DNA from: Thiobacillus sp.
GTDB taxonomy: Bacteria; Pseudomonadota; Gammaproteobacteria; Burkholderiales; Thiobacillaceae
Assembly: GCA_020217265.1 (NCBI GenBank)
Contig: JAIWOS010000210.1
Location: 1 to 5,579 of the forward strand
Reading direction: 5' to 3'
DNA: 5,579 nucleotides
The stretch's first letter is position 1; each line of letters begins with the position of its first letter. Below are positions 1 through 5,579 of the stretch, one piece after another. Position numbers and translations under genes: made by a program. Under the pieces are notes generated by a model, which did not search any database, had not been told where the DNA came from, and saw only the letters and a list, made by a program, of their open reading frames with translations.

Positions 1-2
1 TG

Positions 3-2150
3 GCGAGCGCCCTCCTCGCCTGGGGCTTCGGCGGCGACACGCGCGCGCCCTTTCTCGCCGCCGCAGCGGTGCCGGCGGCGCTGGGCGCGCTCGCGCTGCT
101 GGCAAAATCCTCGCTCGACTTCACCCAGACCGGGCCGCGCATCCGCGAGGAGGTGCTCACCCACTACCGCCGCTACACCCTGTTCGCGCTGGCGCGGCTG
201 ACGCTGGCGGCGTTCGCAATTCTGTTGTGGCTCGCAGGCATCGGCGTCGCCGCCTACTTCGCCCTCGCCGCGATCTTCGACTGGCGCTGGTCGGGCCTCG
301 CCGCGGGCAGCGCCGGGGTGCTGGCCATCCTGGCCGGCTTCCTGTTCCAGCTGTTATGGAAGCTGCGCTTCAATCCGGGCCTGCTGGTGGCGTCGATGCA
401 CTACCGCATGAGCCGCCTCTATCCCTTGTGGCAGTGGGCCACACCTGCCCGGCTGCATGCGATCCGCGCCCTCGCCGCCGCCCTTCTGGCCGTGCTGTTC
501 GTCGCGGCACTGTGGCAACTCGCGCTTGCACAGCGTCTCGACGACATCATCGCCTTTGCCGCGCTCGGATTGTTTTATGCCGGCAGCCTGGTGTGGGCGG
601 GCTGGCAACCCGAAGCCCGCCCGCTGCATGCGCGCGCGCCTTCGAAGGCGGGCCGCGCGCCCAATATCGTGATGATCGGCTCCGACACCCTGCGCGCGGA
701 TCGCCTCGGCGCGGCCGGCTACCGTCGCGCGCTGACGCCGCATATCGACGCGCTGGCCCGGCAGGGCAGCCTGTTCACCAACTGCTACGTGCCGTGCGCG
801 CGCACCGCGCCCAGCCTCATCTCGATGCTTGCCGGCGTCTGGCCGCGCACCCATGGCGTGCGCGACAACTTCGTCTCGACCGACGACACCCGGCTGAAAG
901 TCGACGCGCTCCCGACCCTGCTCAAGGCCCGCGGCTACCGCAGCGCGGTGATTTCCGACTGGTGCGGGGCCGACATGGGGAAATTCTCGTTCGGCTTCGA
1001 CTACACCGACCTGCCGGAAGACCAGTGGAACCTCAGATACCTGATCCGGCAGGGCCCCAAGGACCTGCGCCTGTTCGTCTCGCTGTTCGCGCACAACCGC
1101 CTCGGCCGGGTCTTTCTGCCCGAGCTGTATTACCTCGGCGGGGTGCCGCTCACCCAGCCGATGGGACGGCGCGCCCGCCGGCTGCTGTCGCGCCTCGCCG
1201 CGTCCGACCAGCCCTTCTTCCTCAACATCTTTTACTCGACCACCCACCCGCCCTTCGCCAGCGAGTGGCCCTGGTACACGAAATTCGCCGACCCGGATTA
1301 CCGCGGCGAATCGAAGTTCGCGATGGCGCGACTCACCGACCCCTTCGAGATCATCCGCCGGCAGGGCGCCCCGCGCGAAGAGTTCGACCTCGACCAGATC
1401 GTCGACCTGTACGACGGTTCGGTCGCAGCGTTCGACGACGAAGTCGGCAAGCTCCTCGACCACCTCGACGCCTGCGGCCTCGCGGACAACACCATCGTGG
1501 TCGTCTACTCCGACCACGGCATGGAATTCTTCGAGCACGACACCTGGGGCCAAGGCAATTCGGCGGTGGGCGAAGCGAGCCCGCGCATTCCCCTCGTGAT
1601 CCGCGCACCCGGCCTGCCCGCGCAGGGGCGGCTCGACCAGGTCGTGCGTTCGATCGACCTCGCGCCCACGCTGCTCGACCTGGCCGGCATCGAACCCGGC
1701 GCGCAGATGGAAGGCGTCTCGCTCGCCTGCTGCCTCGCCGACGCGAGCCGCTGCCCCGAGCTCGACGCATTCAACGAAACCGGCATCTGGATCGCCGACA
1801 TCCCCGGGCTGCCGGAGACGCACCTGCGCTACCCCGACCTGCTCGAACTGATCGAGATCCCCCAGCGCGAGCACGGCACGCTCGCCATCAAGCACGAATA
1901 CTGCCCCGCCATTCTCGCCGCCAAGGACCGCATGATCCGGCGCGGCCGCTGGAAACTGGTCTACCAACCGCTGCAGCACGGCGAGCGCATCCAGCTGTTC
2001 GATCTGCAGACCGACCCCGGATGCCACCAGGACCTGAGCGCAACCCATCCCGAACTGAGCGAATCCCTGCGCCGCGCGCTCACGGCCTGGATCGACCCCC
2101 TCGCAGGCGCTGCCGCAGCGTCTCCTGTTCGCCCCGCAACCACCGCATGA
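3..2150 (+). CDS. Membrane-anchored sulfatase/alkaline phosphatase-superfamily protein (5' partial)
   Basis: This is a membrane-bound hydrolase or transferase of the alkaline phosphatase superfamily (sulfatase, PF00884-type fold). The frame is open from the left edge. A GTG at 69 would give 693 residues, but it has no Shine-Dalgarno sequence and would cut a hydrophobic segment in two, and the upstream codons look coding, so the true start is probably outside the window. Residues below count from that GTG. Hydrophobic segments lie at about 1-12 (continuing upstream), 41-70, 77-98, 131-154 and 158-179, followed by a basic Pro/Ala/Arg linker (180-198). The catalytic domain begins at PNIVMIGSDTLRAD, with likely metal ligands D206 and perhaps D211. 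The nucleophile site reads TAPSL (T246), followed by THG (261-263). Further sites are THPPF (H393), SDHG (D482, H483), WKL (K630) and a family-typical LFDLQTDP tail. T246 replaces the Cys/Ser that is converted to formylglycine in true sulfatases, so phosphodiesterase or phospho-substituent transferase activity is plausible. The substrate is unknown. The family assignment is firm; the reaction is not. Confidence 0.9.
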   Translation, partial: ASALLAWGFGGDTRAPFLAAAAVPAALGALALLAKSSLDFTQTGPRIREEVLTHYRRYTLFALARLTLAAFAILLWLAGIGVAAYFALAAIFDWRWSGLAAGSAGVLAILAGFLFQLLWKLRFNPGLLVASMHYRMSRLYPLWQWATPARLHAIRALAAALLAVLFVAALWQLALAQRLDDIIAFAALGLFYAGSLVWAGWQPEARPLHARAPSKAGRAPNIVMIGSDTLRADRLGAAGYRRALTPHIDALARQGSLFTNCYVPCARTAPSLISMLAGVWPRTHGVRDNFVSTDDTRLKVDALPTLLKARGYRSAVISDWCGADMGKFSFGFDYTDLPEDQWNLRYLIRQGPKDLRLFVSLFAHNRLGRVFLPELYYLGGVPLTQPMGRRARRLLSRLAASDQPFFLNIFYSTTHPPFASEWPWYTKFADPDYRGESKFAMARLTDPFEIIRRQGAPREEFDLDQIVDLYDGSVAAFDDEVGKLLDHLDACGLADNTIVVVYSDHGMEFFEHDTWGQGNSAVGEASPRIPLVIRAPGLPAQGRLDQVVRSIDLAPTLLDLAGIEPGAQMEGVSLACCLADASRCPELDAFNETGIWIADIPGLPETHLRYPDLLELIEIPQREHGTLAIKHEYCPAILAAKDRMIRRGRWKLVYQPLQHGERIQLFDLQTDPGCHQDLSATHPELSESLRRALTAWIDPLAGAAAASPVRPATTA
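2147..2150 (+). promoter_or_regulatory. ATGA stop-start overlap (translational coupling)
   Basis: The ATG of the GT2 gene (2147-2149) overlaps the TGA of the sulfatase-like gene (2148-2150) by four bases. No purine-rich Shine-Dalgarno sequence stands at the usual distance upstream. Initiation therefore probably depends on ribosomes terminating on the upstream gene. The overlap is seen directly; the coupling is inferred. Confidence 0.75.
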
Positions 2151-3106
2151 ACCCTTCCATGCCGACGCTCTCGGTCATCGTGCCGACCCACAACCGGCCC
2201 GCCCTGCTGGCCGAGGCGCTCGCCAGCCTAGTCGCCCAGACCTGCGCCGACTGGGAGGCTGTCGTCGTCGACGACGCCTCCTCGCCCGCCGTCCCGACCG
2301 CGCAGGGCGACCCGCGCATCCGCGTCGTGCGCCAGAACCCCGGCCAGGGGGGCGCGGCCGCCAAGAACCGCGGAATTGCCGAAGCGCGCGGCAACGTCAT
2401 CGCCTATCTGGACGACGACGATCTGTACGACCCCGACTACCTCACGCGTGCGCTCGACCTGCTCGAACGGCGTGCCGATGTCGATGTGGTCTTCATGGGG
2501 GTGTCCTGGTTTGGCAGCAACGGCGCCTGGGGACAGGACAACTACGACCGCACCATGGAACGCTTTCTTGCCGGGGCGGGCGGCGCCCGCGAGGGCGACG
2601 TGAGCGTGTTCGGCGAAGCCTTGCTGCCGGCCCTGCTGAGATCGGTGCCCATGGCATTTCAGCGCCCCGTGGTGCGCCGCGCAGCGCTCGACCGCATCGG
2701 CGGCTACCGCCCCGACTGCCTGTTGTGGGATTGCGACTGGGCGATCCGCGCCGCGCTCGCAAGCCGGGCCGCGCTGATCCACAGCGGCCTGTATCGCCAG
2801 CGCGCCGAAGGCCAGGGCTATTCATCCAAGCAGGACCGTACGCTGGAGCATATGCACTCCGGCATCGACATCATGGAAAGGCTCCTGCAAGCCAGCCGGG
2901 GAGGTCGTCACCCTGAACATTTACCACTCTTTCGTGCGGCTGCCGCGCGCAGCTGGTTCGATCTGGCGTGGCATTACTACCTGAACGGGCGGCGGGCCAA
3001 GGTGTTGTCCCCCCTGTTGCGCAGCGCCCTCCACAAACCCGGGCTCGCGCACCTGAAACTGTTGTCGCGGCTGCCCTTGCCTGTTCGTCCGCCTGTCGGT
3101 CACTGA
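2147..3106 (+). CDS. Family 2 glycosyltransferase (GT-A fold)
   Basis: This is a 319-residue, probably cytoplasmic inverting glycosyltransferase that would transfer a sugar from a nucleotide-sugar donor to a growing glycan. The N-terminus has the GT2 signature: a beta strand and loop SVIVPTHNRP (9-18), VVVDDAS (39-45) for nucleotide binding, and GGAAAKNRGIAEARG (68-82). The metal-binding DXD-type motif is YLDDDD (87-92). RIGGYRP (183-189) and WDCDW (194-198) occupy the acceptor-site and catalytic-base region, where many relatives have an ED/EDW motif; D195 or D197 is the candidate base. The C-terminal 70-80 residues are helical and basic, with no membrane segment. The start ATG at 2147 overlaps the upstream stop (ATGA) and suits translational coupling, since no Shine-Dalgarno is evident. 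A second in-frame ATG at 2159 (Met5) would also retain the whole domain. The same frame is stop-free far upstream of 2147, but that part is an Arg/Pro-rich shadow of the previous gene, so the gene should not be extended. Donor and acceptor are unknown. Confidence 0.93.
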   Translation: MNPSMPTLSVIVPTHNRPALLAEALASLVAQTCADWEAVVVDDASSPAVPTAQGDPRIRVVRQNPGQGGAAAKNRGIAEARGNVIAYLDDDDLYDPDYLTRALDLLERRADVDVVFMGVSWFGSNGAWGQDNYDRTMERFLAGAGGAREGDVSVFGEALLPALLRSVPMAFQRPVVRRAALDRIGGYRPDCLLWDCDWAIRAALASRAALIHSGLYRQRAEGQGYSSKQDRTLEHMHSGIDIMERLLQASRGGRHPEHLPLFRAAAARSWFDLAWHYYLNGRRAKVLSPLLRSALHKPGLAHLKLLSRLPLPVRPPVGH

Positions 3107-3134
3107 ATCCACGCGAAGCCATTTTCCCCCTGCC
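3107..3134 (+). other. Short intercistronic gap between GT2 and GT4 genes
   Basis: This 28-base spacer is the only non-coding DNA in the window. It has no inverted repeat, no T-run terminator and no recognisable -35/-10 pair. The only purine-rich element is GAAG at 3115-3118, about 16 bases before the ATG and therefore too far away for a standard ribosome binding site. The spacer is consistent with co-transcription of the flanking genes. Confidence 0.6.
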
Positions 3135-4250
3135 ATGCACTCTCCCAGCGCTCCGAAAACGCCCGCCACCGTCGCCTTCATCACAGGCGCGTCGGGCGAC
3201 TGGGGCGGCGCCAGCCGTGTCCTCTTCGCCAACCTGCGTCTAATCGACCGGGCACGCATCAACCCCGTGCTGCTCTTGCCCTGCGATGGCCCCATCGTCC
3301 CCGAATTGCGCACGCGCGGCATCGCCTACGAAATCTGGGGCAACCTGACCGAACCAGGGCAGCCGCTCGGCTACCTCAAGGCCATGCTGAGGATGGCGCG
3401 TTTCCTGCGGCGCCATCGCATCGACGCGATTCACGTCAACCATGCCAATGCCTGGCGCCCGGCCGAACTGCTCGCGGCTTGGCTGATGCGTGTGCCCATC
3501 CTCACCCATTACCACACAGTCAATGAAGAACCCGCGCCCTTCATTGCGCTCTCGAAGGGCATCGTTGCCGTCTCGCATTACGTGGCGCGTCATTCGCTCC
3601 CGGACAGCGTACCCAAGCACGTCATCCACAACCCGGTCGACCTCGCCCGCTTCGACGCCGCGCGCGATATCCGCGCCAAACTCGGCTACGGGCCGGACGA
3701 GGTGCTGGTGAGCTTTCTGGGGCAGGTGCGCGAGATCAAGGGCGTGGCCGATTTCATCGCGATGGCGAAACGGCTGCCGCACCCGCAGGCGCGCTTCCTG
3801 ATCGCGGGCGAGTGCCGCGATCCGCACAAGTTCGAAGGCTCGTACTCGGAAGCCAGCCTCAAGGAAGCCTTCGGCGACGACGCGCGCCTGCGCTACCTCG
3901 GCTATCTCGAACGTGTCGAAGATCTCTACCGTGCCTCCGATATCGTGGTGGTGCCCTCGCGCTGGCAGGAGCCGCTCGGGCTCATCAACCTGGAAGCCGG
4001 CGCCTGCCGAACCCCGGTCGTCGCCACCCGCTCCGGCGGCATCCCCGAAATCGTCACCGACGGCGAAAACGGCTTTCTGGTAAACATTGGCGATGTCGCG
4101 GCGCTCGCCGACCGTGTGGGGCGGCTGATCGACGACGCCGGCCTGCGCACCCGGATGGGCGAAGCCGGGCGGGCGCGGGTAGAGTCGGCGTTCACAACGA
4201 GCCCTGTGCGTGATTTCGAGACCTTGCTCCTGTCCCTGGTCAAGCATTGA
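3135..4250 (+). CDS. Family 4 glycosyltransferase (GT-B fold)
   Basis: This is a 371-residue retaining glycosyltransferase that likely uses a nucleotide-activated sugar on the cytoplasmic face of the membrane. The N-terminal Rossmann domain starts at VAFITGASGDWGGASRVL (13-30). Its Gly-rich loop is typical of GT4 acceptor domains, and IHVNHANAWRP (99-109) and ILTHYHT (122-128) follow. IAVSHYV-like residues 143-150 and VIHNPVDLARF (163-173) mark the interdomain region. The C-terminal donor domain contains SFLGQVREIKG (193-203), where R199 and K202 are the expected diphosphate-contacting basic residues. The GT4 E-x7-E pair is at E279 and E287 (EPLGLINLE), followed by GGIPEIV (301-307) and DGENGFLV (309-316). 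Length is normal for the family and no transmembrane segment is seen. ATG 3135 is the only sensible start because the domain begins about 12 codons later and the next Met is residue 84. The stop overlaps the next gene's start by one base. Sugar specificity cannot be inferred; capsule, O-antigen or exopolysaccharide assembly are all possible. Confidence 0.94.
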   Translation: MHSPSAPKTPATVAFITGASGDWGGASRVLFANLRLIDRARINPVLLLPCDGPIVPELRTRGIAYEIWGNLTEPGQPLGYLKAMLRMARFLRRHRIDAIHVNHANAWRPAELLAAWLMRVPILTHYHTVNEEPAPFIALSKGIVAVSHYVARHSLPDSVPKHVIHNPVDLARFDAARDIRAKLGYGPDEVLVSFLGQVREIKGVADFIAMAKRLPHPQARFLIAGECRDPHKFEGSYSEASLKEAFGDDARLRYLGYLERVEDLYRASDIVVVPSRWQEPLGLINLEAGACRTPVVATRSGGIPEIVTDGENGFLVNIGDVAALADRVGRLIDDAGLRTRMGEAGRARVESAFTTSPVRDFETLLLSLVKH

Positions 4251-4252
4251 TG
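4248..4252 (+). promoter_or_regulatory. TGATG stop-start overlap (translational coupling)
   Basis: The TGA ending the GT4 gene (4248-4250) shares one base with the ATG of the GT-C gene (4250-4252). No strong ribosome binding site precedes it. This arrangement commonly supports termination-reinitiation and keeps the two glycosyltransferases co-expressed. The overlap is seen directly; the coupling is inferred. Confidence 0.72.
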
Positions 4253-5579
4253 TCACAAGCTCGCGCGCCCCTGCCCGCATCAGCCCCGGAATGGCACGAC
4301 ACCATCTTCATGACAGGCTTGGCCCTGCTGCTCGTGGCCGGCATCGTCACCCTGTTGTGGGGGCTCAACCATCCCTACGCGAACGACAGCGTCGGCTACC
4401 TGCAGGAAGCGCAGGGCCTGCTGGAAGGGCGCGGCCTCACGCGCGCCACCGGCTGGGACGTGATCGAGCCCGACTATGCGCCCTTTCCGCTGTTTCCCCC
4501 GGGTTTCTCGCTCGCCATCGCCGGCGTGTCGCTGACCGGCCTCTCGGCTGCCCACGCGGCGCTGGCGATCAGCTGGCTGGCCTGGCTGCTGGTCGTGCCG
4601 GCCGCGGCGTGGGCGGTGCGTCCGCTCGTCGGCCTGAACGCGGCGCGCGCGGTGGGCCTGCTGGCGGGGGCATCGCCTGCGTTCGTCGAATGGGGGTTTC
4701 AGGCGCTCGCCGACGCGCCGCTGACGCTGTTCTCGATCCTGTCGCTGGGCGTGTTGACGCGCGCGCCCGCGCTCGCCGACGTCTCCTGGCGCGGCTGGGC
4801 GCTTTCCGGGGTTCTGGCCGGCATCGCCTATCTCTTTCGCAACGCCGGCGCGGTGCTGCCGCTCACGGTGATCGCGCTCCTCGCCTGGGCCCTGCTGTCG
4901 CGCCGGCTGTCGTTCGTCGCCACCCTGCGCGCCGGGCTCGTCTGGGGCGGCGCGTTTGCGCTGTGCGCCTTCCCGCTGTTTGCCTACAACCTCGTCACCT
5001 TCGGCAGCATCCAGCCCTACTTCGGCGCGCACGGCACGATCGATTACGGGCTGCTGAACGCGGTGCGCGTGAGCCTGTGGAGCGTGCTGCTGGACGTGAG
5101 CGGCTGGCGAACCGTCGCCGACCTGGCGTGGAACGGCAAGGCCCTCGTCGCGCTCGGGCCGCTGGCCTTGGCTGCGGTCTGGCTGGCCGCTCGCCGGCCC
5201 ACGCCGGCATTCTCGCCAGCAGGCATCGTCTTGCTCATCTACGCGCTGATCGGCTGCGCATTGGTGGTGTGGGGCCGCAGCCGCTTCGACTGGGTGGAAA
5301 CCACGCTCACCCGCCAGTTCATGCCCTACAGCTGGGCGCTCCTGGCGCTCGGCGCATGGGCGCTGCAACGCCTGGCACAGCGTCGATGGCCGGCGATCGG
5401 CGCCTTCGCGCTGGCGGCACTACTGGGCGGGCGCGCCCATGCGCTGTGGCAGGAATGGGCGAACGAGACGGCGCTGCGTGACGCGGCCCACGCGCTGGGC
5501 TATGCCGAGGCCGCCACCCGCCACCCGGACGCGATCCTCACCCCGCGCATCCGCCTCGACGCCGCTGCGGACGCCGCCC
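4250..5579 (+). CDS. Polytopic GT-C membrane glycosyltransferase, ArnT/PMT-like (3' partial)
   Basis: This is an integral-membrane glycosyltransferase of the GT-C (ArnT/PMT, GT39/GT83-like) type, which typically transfers a sugar from a polyprenyl-phosphate donor on the periplasmic side. ATG 4250 shares its A with the upstream stop (TGATG), which implies coupled translation. From there the frame is open for 443 codons plus one base to the right edge, so the C-terminus lies outside. After a short polar N-terminus and a first membrane helix (about 21-39) comes the first periplasmic loop, HPYANDSVGYLQEA (41-54). It carries D46, the candidate catalytic Asp at the position of the family's conserved acidic motif. 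FPPGFSLAIAG (82-92) matches the PPG element after that loop. Other family-like elements are ALADAPLTLF (152-161), GVLAGIAYLFRNAG (187-200), FPLFAYNLVTFGS (241-253) and TRQFMPY (354-360). Roughly nine or ten hydrophobic helices are visible, the last ending near 394, before a soluble tail starting at HALWQEW. Met21 (4310) is an unlikely alternative start. Donor and acceptor are unknown. Confidence 0.88.
   Translation, partial: MSQARAPLPASAPEWHDTIFMTGLALLLVAGIVTLLWGLNHPYANDSVGYLQEAQGLLEGRGLTRATGWDVIEPDYAPFPLFPPGFSLAIAGVSLTGLSAAHAALAISWLAWLLVVPAAAWAVRPLVGLNAARAVGLLAGASPAFVEWGFQALADAPLTLFSILSLGVLTRAPALADVSWRGWALSGVLAGIAYLFRNAGAVLPLTVIALLAWALLSRRLSFVATLRAGLVWGGAFALCAFPLFAYNLVTFGSIQPYFGAHGTIDYGLLNAVRVSLWSVLLDVSGWRTVADLAWNGKALVALGPLALAAVWLAARRPTPAFSPAGIVLLIYALIGCALVVWGRSRFDWVETTLTRQFMPYSWALLALGAWALQRLAQRRWPAIGAFALAALLGGRAHALWQEWANETALRDAAHALGYAEAATRHPDAILTPRIRLDAAADAA

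Noticed and set aside
69..71. GTG as the true start of the sulfatase-like protein
   Set aside because: There is no Shine-Dalgarno upstream, the frame is open with coding-like codons back to base 3, and starting here would split a hydrophobic segment. An upstream start outside the window is more likely, though GTG 69 cannot be fully excluded.
354..2048. 564-codon antisense open frame
   Set aside because: It lies wholly opposite the sulfatase-like gene. Its translation is low-complexity Gly/Val/Arg/Glu-rich with no recognisable motif, which is typical of a GC-rich antisense shadow.
227..2146. Stop-free + strand frame upstream of and continuous with the GT2 gene, giving an apparent 959-residue protein
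   Set aside because: The part before 2147 is Arg/Pro/Ala-rich with no domain and overlaps the well-supported sulfatase-like gene in another frame. It stays open because of high GC. The GT2 domain begins only after ATG 2147.
3107..3134. Possible promoter or terminator between the GT2 and GT4 genes
   Set aside because: The spacer is only 28 bases, with no hairpin followed by a T-run and no recognisable -35/-10 pair. The short T-run at 3122-3125 is not preceded by a stem.
3240..4280. 346-codon antisense open frame
   Set aside because: It is opposite the GT4 gene, which has clear family motifs. The antisense translation shows no domain or membrane pattern and is explained by codon bias.
4280..5368. 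362-codon antisense open frame
   Set aside because: It is rich in Arg, Gln, Gly and Ala with no motif, and lies opposite the GT-C gene, whose hydrophobic helices and signature elements account for the region.
4210..5481. 423-codon + strand frame overlapping the end of GT4 and most of the GT-C gene
   Set aside because: The translation is dominated by Arg, Ala and Gly without domain logic, and it conflicts with the GT-C frame starting at 4250, which carries family motifs and transmembrane helices.

Overview
The window is a gene-dense piece of a GC-rich bacterial chromosome. All four genes lie on the + strand, with almost no intergenic DNA and G or C at most third codon positions. The style (sulfatase-fold membrane protein plus GT2, GT4 and GT-C glycosyltransferases, heavy use of GCG/CTG/CGC codons) would suit a betaproteobacterium such as Rhodocyclales (Thauera/Azoarcus-like). 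That assignment is an impression, not a demonstrated placement.

Layout: (1) bases 3-2150 hold a 5'-truncated membrane-anchored protein of the alkaline phosphatase/sulfatase superfamily. Its frame is open to the left edge and its start is probably outside the window. (2) Bases 2147-3106 hold a GT2 (GT-A fold) glycosyltransferase that starts inside the previous stop codon (ATGA overlap). (3) After a 28-base gap, bases 3135-4250 hold a GT4 (GT-B fold) glycosyltransferase. (4) A polytopic GT-C/ArnT-PMT-like membrane glycosyltransferase starts at 4250 in a TGATG overlap. It stays open for 443 codons to the right edge, so it is 3'-truncated.

The overlaps and short gap indicate one polycistronic, translationally coupled unit whose promoter and terminator lie outside the window. 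A working model, by inference, is a surface-glycan pathway. The GT2 and GT4 enzymes would add sugars from nucleotide-sugar donors on the cytoplasmic side. The GT-C enzyme would transfer a sugar from a polyprenyl-phosphate donor on the periplasmic side. The sulfatase-fold enzyme would add or remove a phospho- or sulfo-type substituent. No sugar specificity can be read from the sequence.

No RNA gene, mobile element, CRISPR array, tandem repeat or recognisable promoter or terminator was found. I do not see a clearly new biological system here. The points most worth checking are the Thr at the nucleophile position of the sulfatase-like protein, its puzzling membrane topology, and the edge-truncated GT-C gene, which a start-to-stop ORF search would miss in favour of a spurious overlapping frame.
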